DNA of 51,315 bases, from positions 1-51,315 of the forward strand of contig CAIZGR010000661.1 of the NCBI GenBank assembly GCA_903932535.1, in the 5' to 3' direction. Source of the DNA: an uncultured Hyphomicrobiales bacterium. GTDB lineage: Bacteria > Pseudomonadota > Alphaproteobacteria > Rhizobiales > Beijerinckiaceae. Below the pieces are notes generated by a model that was not told the DNA's origin, ran no database searches, and saw only the letters and a list, made by a program, of their open reading frames with translations. This document shows, piece after piece, positions 22,552-31,025 of this stretch. A program made the position numbers and the translations under genes. How positions within the stretch are numbered: position 1 is the first letter of the stretch; every line of letters starts with the position of its first letter.

Positions 22552-23094
22552 ATGGAAATCGACGGTCTACTCGTCTTCGTGCCTTTCGGCGCTCCCCTTT
22601 CCCTCGCCAATCTGGCGGCGGGCGCGGGCGTCGCATCGGGCGTCATCGACCTTACGGGCGCTGGTGTCGGCACGCCGACGCCCAACATCATCGGCACGCG
22701 CTCCGTGTTCGGCGCCGACAACGGCATCGGTCGCCAGAAACCGCAGGTGCTTTGCACGACCGGAACGGCCTTCGCGACCGGCTCCGCCGCCACCCTGAAT
22801 ATCCAGATGCAGGCGGCCGTCGATCAGGGCGCCAGCGGCGGGTATCAGCCGGGAACGTGGAACACGCTGGTTGAGACGGGCTACATGTCCGCCGCCAACC
22901 TTGGCGCCGCGAAGACCGTCGCGCGCTTCGACTGGCCGCCGACATTCCCGTTTGGCACGCTGCCGCGCTACGTCCGTCTGTTTTTCCAGATCCTCACCGG
23001 GACCACGTTCACCGCCGGCACGATCGCTTTCGCCATGCCGACCACGGCGCGCGATGAGGTCATTTTTGGCGCCAAGAACTTCGTCGCCGTCTAA
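22552..23094 (+). CDS. Bbp16-like capsid cement protein
   Basis: A 180-residue beta-rich protein starting MEIDGLLVFVPFGAPLSLAN, with repeated short Gly/Thr turns (GTAFATGSAATLNIQMQAAV) and a final FRxxxx-like barrel segment LPRYVRLFFQILTGTTFTAG. This plan and its place right after the coat gene fit the Bbp16 cement/decoration family of BPP-1-type phages, which trimerise on the shell. GGAGAAACCTC precedes the ATG. Confidence 0.65.
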   Translation: MEIDGLLVFVPFGAPLSLANLAAGAGVASGVIDLTGAGVGTPTPNIIGTRSVFGADNGIGRQKPQVLCTTGTAFATGSAATLNIQMQAAVDQGASGGYQPGTWNTLVETGYMSAANLGAAKTVARFDWPPTFPFGTLPRYVRLFFQILTGTTFTAGTIAFAMPTTARDEVIFGAKNFVAV

Positions 23095-23108
23095 GGATCA
23101 GGTGAAAC

Positions 23109-23906
23109 ATGGCTGAGCCCATTCGCCCCAACCGATCCCCCGAGCCCGCGCCGCAGCCCCCCGCTGCCGCGCCGGTTCCGTTCACCGAAACGCCGGAGTT
23201 CAAATTCGCCGTCGCCGAAGCCGCGAAGGTCGCGGCCGCCGAAGCCACGGCGGCGGCTATCGCGCATTTTGCGGCCTCGAAGAACGACAGCGCGCCGACC
23301 GGCGACGCGCAGGACTTGCTGCGCGGCCTCGCGCTGGCGATTGCCGAGATGTCCCATCAGGGCGACAAGCGGGACAAGCCCGTCGATCCGAAGGTTCTGG
23401 CCGAGCGCGCGCGCGCGACGGAGCGCATGTACGCTTTTATTGACGAAGCCTACGCGCTTCCGCGCGGCGACGACCGGCGCCCGAAGTGGAAATGCCGTTC
23501 CAAAGTCGTGCTCGCCGACACGGTCATCGACCCTTGGAAGCGCGACCCGGCGACGAAGAAAGCCGTCCCCGTCGAGTTTCGTTGGTGCCTGGAGCCCAAC
23601 GACGCGATGGTGCCGCTCAACGATTTCGCCGAGCGCATCTTTGCGGAGTTCCGCGCCTCGCGCGGCAACAAGTACGGCCAGGACGGCTACGCCAAGAACG
23701 AGGTTCGCCGCTCGGCATGGATCACCGACAGCGGCCTCGTGATCGAAGGCGCGCCGCCGGTGCGCCGAGAGATCATGGTCGAAGATCGCGCGGGCAACGC
23801 GCTCGACATGACGCTCGACCCCTTCGACCCGAACGCCACGCACGTTCGCGTGCTCGGCACGTCGCACCCGCCCGCGCGCCAATACAACGCCGACAACCCG
23901 GTCTGA
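23109..23906 (+). CDS. Hypothetical virion-region protein
   Basis: A 265-residue protein. The N-terminus is Pro-rich, then an Ala helix (FAVAEAAKVAAAEATAAAIA). A conserved-looking folded part starts near residue 95 (ARATERMYAFIDEAYALPRG) and runs to RVLGTSHPPA. It lies between cement and further small structural genes, so it is probably a virion component. No family is named. Confidence 0.55.
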   Translation: MAEPIRPNRSPEPAPQPPAAAPVPFTETPEFKFAVAEAAKVAAAEATAAAIAHFAASKNDSAPTGDAQDLLRGLALAIAEMSHQGDKRDKPVDPKVLAERARATERMYAFIDEAYALPRGDDRRPKWKCRSKVVLADTVIDPWKRDPATKKAVPVEFRWCLEPNDAMVPLNDFAERIFAEFRASRGNKYGQDGYAKNEVRRSAWITDSGLVIEGAPPVRREIMVEDRAGNALDMTLDPFDPNATHVRVLGTSHPPARQYNADNPV

Positions 23907-23912
23907 TCGGTT

Positions 23913-24818
23913 ATGGGAATCCCCGCCGCCCAAGGTGTCGCATCGGCCGCTGTCCCCAACTTCAATGATGGGGCCAGCGCCGTTGTGTCGGGGGTTCTCT
24001 CCGGCGTCGGACCCGGCGATCCGTTCGCCTTTCGCGGCCCAATGAACCTGATGCTCTGGGCGTCGCTGACCGGCCTCGCCTTCACCACCACCGCCGGTTT
24101 GCTGGCGGCGACGGTGTCGGCCGGAACGGGCCTTGCGGTGGGCGGCGCGATCAAGTCGGCGAACGTCCCCGCCGGCACGACGTGGAAGACCTTTGCGGGC
24201 ACGTCCGGCACGCTGGCGCTGCCCGCGCTGTCTCTTCCGGCGACCAATCTCAGCACGTCGAGCGCCTTCGTCACCCTGCCGCCCGGTTCGAACGTCGCGC
24301 AGTTGCTCGGCGCCACCGTGACCGTTCCGGCGAACAGCGAACAGTTGACGCTTCCGGCGAACACCACCGTCATCGCCATAGTTCAGCCAGACGTCGCCGC
24401 AACCAATTTCGCGCCCGGCATCCCCGGCATTGTTCAGCTTTCCGCCGCGCCGACTGTCGTTCCGCCCGACCCGCAACCGCGCCCGTTGCGCTTTGCGCTC
24501 ACCGCGAACGCCGTTGTCGCGGGCGTCGACGCGCTGGCGACCTTCACAGGCGCTAGCGTCGTGTTTGTCGGGACGGTTCAGATTGAGCGCAGTTTCGATG
24601 GCGGCCAGACATGGATCGTCTGCAACGTCGGGAGCGCCGGAACGCTGGCGTCTTTCAGCGCCGGGACGCCGGTTTCGCTGACGTTCGGCGAGCCCGAAAA
24701 GAACGTCCTCTATCGCCCCAACTGTCTCGCCTACACGAGCGGGACGATCAACTACCGCGTCAGCCAGACCGGCGGCGCGAACGAATCGCTGGCCATCGGC
24801 CCGCTGAGCGGAGGTTAA
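23913..24818 (+). CDS. Beta-rich structural protein
   Basis: A 301-residue protein rich in Val/Thr/Ala/Gly beta repeats. An unusual hydrophobic stretch AGLLAATVSAGTGLAVGGAI lies near residue 60. A C-terminal part from about residue 190 (RFALTANAVVAGVDALATFT; QIERSFDGGQTWIVCNVG) looks like a small beta-sandwich domain of head-decorating or fibre proteins. It sits in the head-decoration region. The exact role is unknown. Confidence 0.5.
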   Translation: MGIPAAQGVASAAVPNFNDGASAVVSGVLSGVGPGDPFAFRGPMNLMLWASLTGLAFTTTAGLLAATVSAGTGLAVGGAIKSANVPAGTTWKTFAGTSGTLALPALSLPATNLSTSSAFVTLPPGSNVAQLLGATVTVPANSEQLTLPANTTVIAIVQPDVAATNFAPGIPGIVQLSAAPTVVPPDPQPRPLRFALTANAVVAGVDALATFTGASVVFVGTVQIERSFDGGQTWIVCNVGSAGTLASFSAGTPVSLTFGEPEKNVLYRPNCLAYTSGTINYRVSQTGGANESLAIGPLSGG

Positions 24819-24822
24819 GCAC

Positions 24823-25140
24823 ATGGCGGCTCCCGTCACTTGGACGACTGGCGTCCTCACCATCCCCGGCCAGACCGGCTATTTCGCTTTCGACAACGGC
24901 GGCCCGCAGGCGGCGCGTATGCAGTATCAGGTCGGTACGTTCGTCGCGAACGGGGCGTCGGTGGTCACTATCGCCAACGCCAACGTGACGTCCGCGTCCG
25001 ACATCAACATCACTCTCAAGACGGTCGGCGGCACGGTCGGCGCGGTTCCGGTCATCACCACGATCACGCCCGGCACCGGCTTCACGATTACCGCCACGGC
25101 CGGCGACACGTCCACCTACAACTATTCGATCACCGGCTGA
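24823..25140 (+). CDS. Small head-fibre-like protein
   Basis: A 105-residue beta protein. VVTIANANVTSASDINITLK and VITTITPGTGFTITATAGDT then STYNYSITG form the short beta-prism/fibre motif seen in many phage decoration and fibre proteins (each ending in a TYNY motif). It is coupled to neighbours by short gaps. It is likely a trimeric spike on the head or tail. Confidence 0.6.
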   Translation: MAAPVTWTTGVLTIPGQTGYFAFDNGGPQAARMQYQVGTFVANGASVVTIANANVTSASDINITLKTVGGTVGAVPVITTITPGTGFTITATAGDTSTYNYSITG

Positions 25141-25150
25141 GGAGGCCACC

Positions 25151-25639
25151 ATGAAAAGGCTTATCATTGGGGCGTCGATCATCGGCGTCTTCGTCGCCGC
25201 CGCCGCCGCTCTCGCGCAGGTCGTCGCGCCGACCGTTCAGTCCCTAAACCAGAACGATCTTGTGCAGATCGTTCCTCGCGGCGCTCCGTCGGCGCAGACC
25301 GTGTACCAAACCCCCGGCGCCATCGCGGGGGTCGATCTGTATTCTTTGCAGGTTCCGCTGACCGCCTTCGCGATTACGCCGCCCAACCTGACGACGCTGC
25401 TCTATCTCAATCCGGCCGGCACGCTCGCCACCGGCACGCTGACGATGGAAGCGGTCGCGTCCGACGGGCAGAAGTTCTGCGTCGAGGACTCGCAGACCCA
25501 GACCGCGATCACCGTGGCGGCCAACACCGGCCAGACGCTCGCTTCGTATGGCCTCGGCGCCGTGACCGCGCTGACGGCCAACACGCGCTACTGCTGGGTC
25601 TATTTCGCGGCTCCGGCCGTGTGGGTTCGGACGCAGTAA
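25151..25639 (+). CDS. Secreted virion-region protein with a fibre-type N-terminal module
   Basis: A 162-residue protein with a Sec signal peptide (MKRLIIGASIIGVFVAAAAA then LAQ). Right after it, VVAPTVQSLNQNDLVQIVPR and GAPSAQ aligns with the equivalent part of the fibre gene at 50932. The rest is beta-rich. A signal peptide on a gene in the capsid operon is odd, because virions assemble in the cytoplasm. Confidence 0.6.
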   Translation: MKRLIIGASIIGVFVAAAAALAQVVAPTVQSLNQNDLVQIVPRGAPSAQTVYQTPGAIAGVDLYSLQVPLTAFAITPPNLTTLLYLNPAGTLATGTLTMEAVASDGQKFCVEDSQTQTAITVAANTGQTLASYGLGAVTALTANTRYCWVYFAAPAVWVRTQ

Positions 25640-25640
25640 C

Positions 25641-25811
25641 GTGCCAGCGGTTTCGGAAGCCCAGCGACGCCTGATGTTCGCTGCGGCATCGAAAAAGGGG
25701 GGCGCCGGTGGCGTCCCTCAGAGCGTCGGCAAGGAGTTTGCCGCCGCCGACGCCGGCGGAAAACTGCCGGAGAAGAAAAAGAGCAAGTCGCTCTACCGCG
25801 AGAAATCCTGA
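25641..25811 (+). CDS. Small basic phage protein
   Basis: A 56-residue protein with a GTG start: VPAVSEAQRRLMFAAASKKG ... KLPEKKKSKSLYREKS. This pattern (PxVSxAQxRLMxAA followed by a GxLPEKK-type end) is a widespread small phage protein of unknown role. It begins one base after the preceding stop and overlaps the next start (TGATG). Confidence 0.6.
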   Translation: MPAVSEAQRRLMFAAASKKGGAGGVPQSVGKEFAAADAGGKLPEKKKSKSLYREKS

Positions 25812-26032
25812 TGGCGAGCCTCACGGTCGCCGACGCCGCATCAAGGGCTGGACCGATGAGCGAAGCCAAGAAGCCGCCGAAACGCTGGAAGCCGAAGACG
25901 GCGCAGGCCGCCGTTTCGCACGAGGCCGCGCAGGGCGATGAAAGCGAAAGCCGCAACACCGGCACGCTCTCGCGCCCGTTCAGTTCGATGAAGGCCGCTG
26001 CAGGCCGCCACAATCTCTACAAGCAAAGGTGA
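25811..26032 (+). CDS. Small basic hypothetical protein
   Basis: A 73-residue protein, Lys/Ala-rich (SEAKKPPKRWKPKTAQAAVS) with a Ser-rich end RPFSSMKAAAGRHNLYKQR. The start may be at 25811 or at ATG 25856. It probably binds nucleic acid or bridges capsid components. Nothing more is visible. Confidence 0.45.
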   Translation: MASLTVADAASRAGPMSEAKKPPKRWKPKTAQAAVSHEAAQGDESESRNTGTLSRPFSSMKAAAGRHNLYKQR

Positions 26033-26037
26033 CGGTC

Positions 26038-26421
26038 ATGGCGCGAGGATCACTCTACGGCGGCGAGCGCGAAGAAAAGAAGCCCGAAAAGCGCGAGGAA
26101 AAAAAGCCCGAGAAGAAAGCCGAAGGCGGCGAGGGCGGCGGCGAAGAGATGAAGTCGATGCACGATCGACACATCGAGGCGACGAAGCACATGCACGAGC
26201 GCCATCGCACGGAGCATCGCGACATGCACGGCAACCACAAGGCCGAGCGCGACCAAATGCACTCCCGGCACGTCAAGGAGATGCAGGACATGCAGGCCGC
26301 GCAACAGGCCGAGATGGCCGGCCCGCAGGAGGGCGCGCCGCCCGAGGGCGCGGCTCCCGGCGGCGGCGCTCCCCCGCCCGGAGGCGCGCCTGGCGCACCG
26401 GGCGGCGCGCCGGGGATGTGA
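26038..26421 (+). CDS. His/Met-rich repeat protein
   Basis: A 127-residue protein starting MARGSLYGGEREEKKPEKRE. Residues about 37-85 repeat MHxRH-type units (SMHDRHIEATKHMHERHRTE, then HRDMHGNHKAERDQMHSRHV), continuing a helical charge pattern with His/Met on one face. The tail is Pro/Gly/Ala (GGAPPPGGAPGAPGGAPGM). The clustering could bind metal (Cu, Ni or Zn) or cross-bridge. Its place among capsid genes suggests a virion linker. The role is unknown. Confidence 0.6.
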   Translation: MARGSLYGGEREEKKPEKREEKKPEKKAEGGEGGGEEMKSMHDRHIEATKHMHERHRTEHRDMHGNHKAERDQMHSRHVKEMQDMQAAQQAEMAGPQEGAPPEGAAPGGGAPPPGGAPGAPGGAPGM

Positions 26422-26423
26422 CG

Positions 26424-26729
26424 ATGGGCAAGCTCCAAAACATGGAAATGAGCGACGACCGGCAGTTGGATCACCCCATGCCGTTCGATATGCCGGAGCG
26501 CGCGCGCTTCCCCTATGGGCTGCGCCTTTGCTTGTGCGACGAGGAACTGACGAAGCTTGGCCTCGACGCCGACTGCGACGAGGGCGACTACCTCGACATC
26601 CGCGCGTTCGCGACCGTGATCTCCGTCCACAAGGAAAACGGCGCGAACCGCGTCGAACTCCAGATCGAGAAAATGTCGGTTGAAAACGAATCGACTGAAC
26701 CAACCGACGACGAAGCAGGAGAAGATTGA
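26424..26729 (+). CDS. Capsid staple-like protein
   Basis: A 101-residue protein. ARFPYGLRLCLCDEELTKLG, then GDYLDIRAFATVISVHKENG and VELQIEKMSVENE have the pattern (YPxGLxLxL...LGL...GDxxxIxAxAxV...LQIEKM) of phage proteins annotated as capsid staples, which lock the shell. I recall this from pattern, not a search. It starts with ATG at 26424; an in-frame GTG at 26418 is possible. Confidence 0.55.
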   Translation: MGKLQNMEMSDDRQLDHPMPFDMPERARFPYGLRLCLCDEELTKLGLDADCDEGDYLDIRAFATVISVHKENGANRVELQIEKMSVENESTEPTDDEAGED

Positions 26730-26929
26730 TGCCGCACTTCAACTCCCCCGAGACGATCCAACTTTCCGAAGAGCAGTTCGACAAGATCGTGGAGCTTCTG
26801 ACGCCCGGCTATGAGATGTCGAAGCTCTACCTCGCGCAGTTGGCGGCGCAGAACGCGCTTCCCGCGCAAGAGCCGCAGGAACCCCTGAAGGACATCACGC
26901 CGCCGCCCGACAATCCCAACGTCGAGTGA
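26729..26929 (+). CDS. Hypothetical small protein
   Basis: A 66-residue protein starting MPHFNSPETIQLSEEQFDKI, with an amphipathic helix and a Pro-rich end. It overlaps the preceding stop (TGATG). It ends the run of small capsid-associated genes. Confidence 0.45.
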   Translation: MPHFNSPETIQLSEEQFDKIVELLTPGYEMSKLYLAQLAAQNALPAQEPQEPLKDITPPPDNPNVE

Positions 26930-26957
26930 GCATGCTGACCTGATTGGAGCCGACGCC

Positions 26958-29021
26958 ATGCGATTTTCCTGCACAGGGATTTTTCTTGTCGCTTTGATAG
27001 CGGTATCGCCAGCGTTCGCCCAATCTTCGTTGTTGCAAGCTGGCCCGGTCGCGCCCGGCCACCAACCGATGTATTCGGGAAGCGGCTTCTCGCAGCCTCT
27101 CGTACAGGACGGTGGGGGTTCCGGCGGCGGCGGCCTTGGCGTAAACCCGAGTGAACTCGGCATCACGTCGCGCGCGGGACACGGAGTAAATACCCCTCCC
27201 TACGCGAACAACGGTAATGGCCCCGACGGCGAACACTTTTGCATGTTCGACGCGCCAACCACAAACCCTACTGGCTACCATTATATGTGTTTCGATCCGA
27301 ACGCGCTAGGCGGCGGCCTTGTCGACTACGGCGCGTCAGGCGGCGCTACGCCGTTGCCGCTCCAGATCATCGTCAACGGCGCTGTGCAAACACTTGGGGG
27401 CAATGGAGCATCGTCCATCCCTGGCTACACCACGCCGATAGCGAAAGGCGCAAAGGGCGACGGCATCACCGACGACACAGCGGCTGTGCAAGCGTGCCTG
27501 AATTCTGTTGGAAACGGAGGCATCTGCTACGCCGGTGGGTACCGCTACAAAATCGCAGGAAGCATTGCGATACCGCAAGCGACGACGCTCCAATGCGGTT
27601 TTTCGAAAATGATGGTGAATGGCGCTGCGTGGAACTCTGTTCCGAGTATCTTACTTTCTCCAACAAGCCAAATCGCAGCCAATGGCGCTGGGGCTACAAT
27701 CACAAACTGCAATGTTCTAAATTCGTCGTTAACATTCCCGCTGACCAGCCGGACGGGGTTTGGTTCTGGCATCGCGATCACCGATGCTGGCAACTCCGAC
27801 TTCCACGCGACGCGCCTTGCCATTGAAGGTTTCGATAGCGCCATCGAGTTGCACGGCGCTAGGCCCTACGTCGAGGATATAAACGCAGACGGAAACGGCG
27901 TCACGCATCCCGTCATCGCCTGGAATACTGGCAACACAGATTCTGGCTCAATAGGAAATACTGAACTGGCTTTTGGTTGGTGGTTCGACACCTTCAAGTG
28001 CGCCTACCTTGCTCCGGGTACGGGCGTTGGTGTGGGTGGTACGCCTGTTGGTGCGGCCGGCGTGTTCATGTTTGGGAAAATAGTCAGCGAAGGGTTTAAG
28101 ACGGCAGATTACGATTTTGAAAATTCGGCCATCGCGCAAGTTCTATGGGCGGACGATTTTTCATGGACGGGTTCAGGTGGGTACAATTGCGGCTACGGCG
28201 TTGGTGGCACCAACGTAATTGTTGGGCCAAACGTATATTTGCAGGCGGATCAAATAACAGCAGACCAAGCTAATGCTGGCGTGGTCGTCAATCATGGCGG
28301 GTATTTGTATGCCGGTGAAGTGACAATGAGCCTATATGGGCAAGGCGGAGGGCTGACCATCGGGGACAGCACCGGGGCGGCGCAAGTTTACATCGGGCAT
28401 GCGCTTATTTCTGTTGGTCAGTCAAACGGCGTTATTTTCAATAACGCAGCGTCTGATTTGCACGTCGATAAGTTTCAAATGGCAGACTTGAACGCGGGGG
28501 CTAATGGCGACGGAACGACGCCCGCAACCGGCGTCGCGCCATATGTCTACAACAACACGTCAGGCACCGAAATCATAGGAAAAGGCTACGGGGGCCATAT
28601 AAATTTTAACAACGTCTTTACCGACCTCGGGCGGGTTAATATCTTTGGCGGCAGCACAAACACGTTCGCTCTTTCTGAGAACGCGGAAACGACGACGTCG
28701 ATGGTGCCGCCAACGACCGTTGCTTGCACAGGCATTGGCTCAACCGGAACGTGTACGCTGGCCGTTGGGCCGGCAAATAGCATTTGGTCTGGCGTCATCG
28801 ACCTGCTCCCCGGCGGGTCCGGTATTTCCACGACCGGACAAATGAATCTGACGATGCCGTTCCCAGCGATCACATATTCGTTCTGCCAAGGCTCGCCTAA
28901 TGGCGGCGTCGGCAATTCTGTTGTCGCCAGCGGGACGGGTACGCAACTTTTATGGAACTCAACGGCCCCGCTAACGGCGGGGACACATTACTATTTCCCT
29001 TTCACATGCAAATATATCTGA
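26958..29021 (+). CDS. Tail fibre/spike with pectate-lyase-like N-domain
   Basis: A 687-residue protein. The start MRFSCTGIFLVALIAVSPAF (then AQ) is a Sec signal peptide. A short Gly-rich neck (GGSGGGGLGVNPSELG) follows. KGAKGDGITDDTAAVQACLN (about residue 162) is the N-terminal cap of pectate-lyase/beta-helix tail spikes, followed by long Gly/Asn-rich beta strands. GC falls below the neighbours, consistent with exchange of receptor-binding segments. It should bind or degrade surface polysaccharide. The signal peptide is the puzzle. Confidence 0.75.
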   Translation: MRFSCTGIFLVALIAVSPAFAQSSLLQAGPVAPGHQPMYSGSGFSQPLVQDGGGSGGGGLGVNPSELGITSRAGHGVNTPPYANNGNGPDGEHFCMFDAPTTNPTGYHYMCFDPNALGGGLVDYGASGGATPLPLQIIVNGAVQTLGGNGASSIPGYTTPIAKGAKGDGITDDTAAVQACLNSVGNGGICYAGGYRYKIAGSIAIPQATTLQCGFSKMMVNGAAWNSVPSILLSPTSQIAANGAGATITNCNVLNSSLTFPLTSRTGFGSGIAITDAGNSDFHATRLAIEGFDSAIELHGARPYVEDINADGNGVTHPVIAWNTGNTDSGSIGNTELAFGWWFDTFKCAYLAPGTGVGVGGTPVGAAGVFMFGKIVSEGFKTADYDFENSAIAQVLWADDFSWTGSGGYNCGYGVGGTNVIVGPNVYLQADQITADQANAGVVVNHGGYLYAGEVTMSLYGQGGGLTIGDSTGAAQVYIGHALISVGQSNGVIFNNAASDLHVDKFQMADLNAGANGDGTTPATGVAPYVYNNTSGTEIIGKGYGGHINFNNVFTDLGRVNIFGGSTNTFALSENAETTTSMVPPTTVACTGIGSTGTCTLAVGPANSIWSGVIDLLPGGSGISTTGQMNLTMPFPAITYSFCQGSPNGGVGNSVVASGTGTQLLWNSTAPLTAGTHYYFPFTCKYI

Positions 29022-29030
29022 GCGTATCCG

Positions 29031-29600
29031 ATGGCGGTGACTAGCAATACTGTCGCCAACCAAGCGATAGCTCTGATCGGCGACAATCTGCCGCCGGTGC
29101 AGGGGTTCGCGCCGACGTTCGATTCGTCCGCCGCCGGGCAGGCCCTCGCGCGGCTATATCTGCCGGCCTATCAGACCGTCGCCAAAGAGCACGGCTGGGA
29201 TTTCGCGCGCAACGTGTTCACACTGGCGTTGACCGGGAACGTTGCGCCGCTGGGCTGGGCCTACGAATACACCTACCCGGCGGCCGCTATTGAGATCATG
29301 CAGGTGCAGCCGCCTACGCTCGCCGACCCGAATAACCCGCTGCCTCAGAACTGGACCATCGGCAACACGCTGGTCGAGAACGTACAGACGAAAGTGATCT
29401 GGTCGAACCTCGCGGGCGCACAGGCGCTCGTGAACAACGCGCCGAGCGAGGCGACCTGGGACGTCGGCTTTCGCGAGGCGATGGTGCGCCTGCTGGCGTC
29501 CGAGGTCGCGATGGCGCTCTACGGGCGCCCTGACACCGCCGAATCCTATCTCCAATCCGGCGGCGCGTTTGAGACGCTCGCCGAAGGGAGGCCCGGCTGA
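29031..29600 (+). CDS. Tail tubular protein A-like adaptor 1
   Basis: A 189-residue protein. NTVANQAIALIGDNLPPVQG, HGWDFARNVFTLALTG then WAYEYTYPAAAIEIM carry the W-FAR and YEY-YP blocks of T7-type gp11 adaptors that ring the portal. It is one of three related genes in 3 kb. It overlaps the next start by one base. Confidence 0.75.
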   Translation: MAVTSNTVANQAIALIGDNLPPVQGFAPTFDSSAAGQALARLYLPAYQTVAKEHGWDFARNVFTLALTGNVAPLGWAYEYTYPAAAIEIMQVQPPTLADPNNPLPQNWTIGNTLVENVQTKVIWSNLAGAQALVNNAPSEATWDVGFREAMVRLLASEVAMALYGRPDTAESYLQSGGAFETLAEGRPG

Positions 29601-30214
29601 TGGCCGCCTCAATCCAGACGCCCGCCGATCTCGTCAATATGTCGCTTGCGCGCATCGGCTACAAAATGTCGGTCGGCTCGCTCTACGATGGTTCGGAAGC
29701 CGCGCGCTTGGCGCTGCGCATTTACGCGCAGACCCGCGACGAGCTTCTCCGCCAAGACGATTTCGACTTCGCCGAGAGGTCGATCGCCATGACCTTGCTC
29801 AAGCAGGCCCCGGATGGGGGCTACGTTCCGCCTGCCGTGTGGTCGAACCAATATCCGGCGCTGCCCTACCTGTTCGAATATGCCTACCCAGCGGATTGCC
29901 TCAAGGTGCGCGCGATCAAGCCGCAGGCAATTTTCGTCATGGACTTTGACCCGCAGCCGGTCGTCTACACGACGGCGAACGACAACACGTTCAATCCTGT
30001 GCAGCAAGTGATCCTGTGCAATGTGCCGAACGCGATCATGGTCTATACCGCGCAGATCACGGACCTGACCGCTTGGGACACTGACACGGTGGAATCTTTC
30101 GCAGCATCGTTGGGGCGCAGGCTGGCGCCGGTGCTGGTCGGCCTCAAGGCGTTGCAGCCGCTCGCCGCCGACGAGCAAGCCGCGTTCGGCGTCGCAGAGA
30201 AAGAACAGGGGTGA
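29600..30214 (+). CDS. Tail tubular protein A-like adaptor 2
   Basis: A 204-residue protein. TPADLVNMSLARIGYKMSVG, QDDFDFAERSIAMTLL and LPYLFEYAYPADCLKVRAIK align with the same blocks in the adaptors on each side. ASLGRRLAPVLVGL closes the fold. It ends 73 bases before an endonuclease gene that separates it from adaptor 3. Confidence 0.75.
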   Translation: MAASIQTPADLVNMSLARIGYKMSVGSLYDGSEAARLALRIYAQTRDELLRQDDFDFAERSIAMTLLKQAPDGGYVPPAVWSNQYPALPYLFEYAYPADCLKVRAIKPQAIFVMDFDPQPVVYTTANDNTFNPVQQVILCNVPNAIMVYTAQITDLTAWDTDTVESFAASLGRRLAPVLVGLKALQPLAADEQAAFGVAEKEQG

Positions 30215-30287
30215 GGTAAAAAGTCGGCGACCGAAGCTGTTCGAGCAGCACCGGCCGCCTAGCCAAAACGATGAAGGAACCACCGGA

Positions 30288-31025
30288 ATGGATGACGTGA
30301 AGGTAGCACAGCCACCGCGAGTTTGCACAATTTGCGGAGTCGCGAAGGAAATATCTGATTTCTCCGCGCACAAGAGATCGGCGGGAGGGCGCAGAAATCA
30401 ATGCAAGGAATGCTCTGCGGCGCAAGCTAGAAAATGGAGATCGCTTAACCCTGAAAAAGTGAAGGAAAATAACAGTAGAAATCAAAAGAAAATGCGAGCA
30501 AAGATTGGGTATAAGCGCCAAATCAAACAGAACGAAGACGGAAGGCTTTGCGGGTATTGTAAAACAAGGAAACCAATCAACAAATTTGGGGCGTGCGCGA
30601 CCGCCCCCAACGGTCTCGATTGGACCTGCCTTGAATGTAAAAGAGTCCAGATAAAAGCGTACGCAGACAGGGAACCGGAGCGGGCACGAACGCGAGCTAG
30701 GGAATATGCGAGAACGCAAAGGATAAGACACCCGGAGCGGACAAGCGAAACTCAGCGCCGAGTAAACTTAAAAAGTAAATATGGTTTGAGCGTCGATGAA
30801 TTTTCTAAAATGGTGGAGAAGCAGGGTTTTAAGTGTGCGATATGTTTTGGTGTCTTTGAAACGGGACAACGCAAAATGTTAAGGCCATGTGTAGATCACG
30901 ATCACGCCACCGGAGTCGTAAGACAAATCTTGTGCGGTAAGTGTAATCGTGGCATCGGCCTGCTTCTTGATAGCGAGGAAATTATAGAGTCAGCGCTAAG
31001 TTATATACGGAGGCATAACAAATGA
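30288..31025 (+). CDS. Endonuclease VII-like homing endonuclease
   Basis: A 245-residue protein. CTICGVAKEISDFSAHKRSA with CKEC, and CGYCKTRKPINKFG with CLEC, are two N-terminal zinc ribbons. CAICFGVFETG and PCVDHDHATGVVRQILCGKC then NRGIGLL are the endonuclease VII/HNH core. Its GC is far below that of flanking tail genes, and codon use is unlike them. It ends overlapping adaptor 3 by ATGA. Insertion between two structural paralogues marks it as a mobile free-standing nuclease. Confidence 0.88.
   Translation: MDDVKVAQPPRVCTICGVAKEISDFSAHKRSAGGRRNQCKECSAAQARKWRSLNPEKVKENNSRNQKKMRAKIGYKRQIKQNEDGRLCGYCKTRKPINKFGACATAPNGLDWTCLECKRVQIKAYADREPERARTRAREYARTQRIRHPERTSETQRRVNLKSKYGLSVDEFSKMVEKQGFKCAICFGVFETGQRKMLRPCVDHDHATGVVRQILCGKCNRGIGLLLDSEEIIESALSYIRRHNK

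Noticed and set aside
23091..24863. Long minus-strand open frame of 590 codons
   Set aside because: It is antisense to three coherent structural genes with good starts and overlaps. Its composition is Arg/Gly/Ala-rich, as expected of a GC-rich shadow frame, and no domain is visible.
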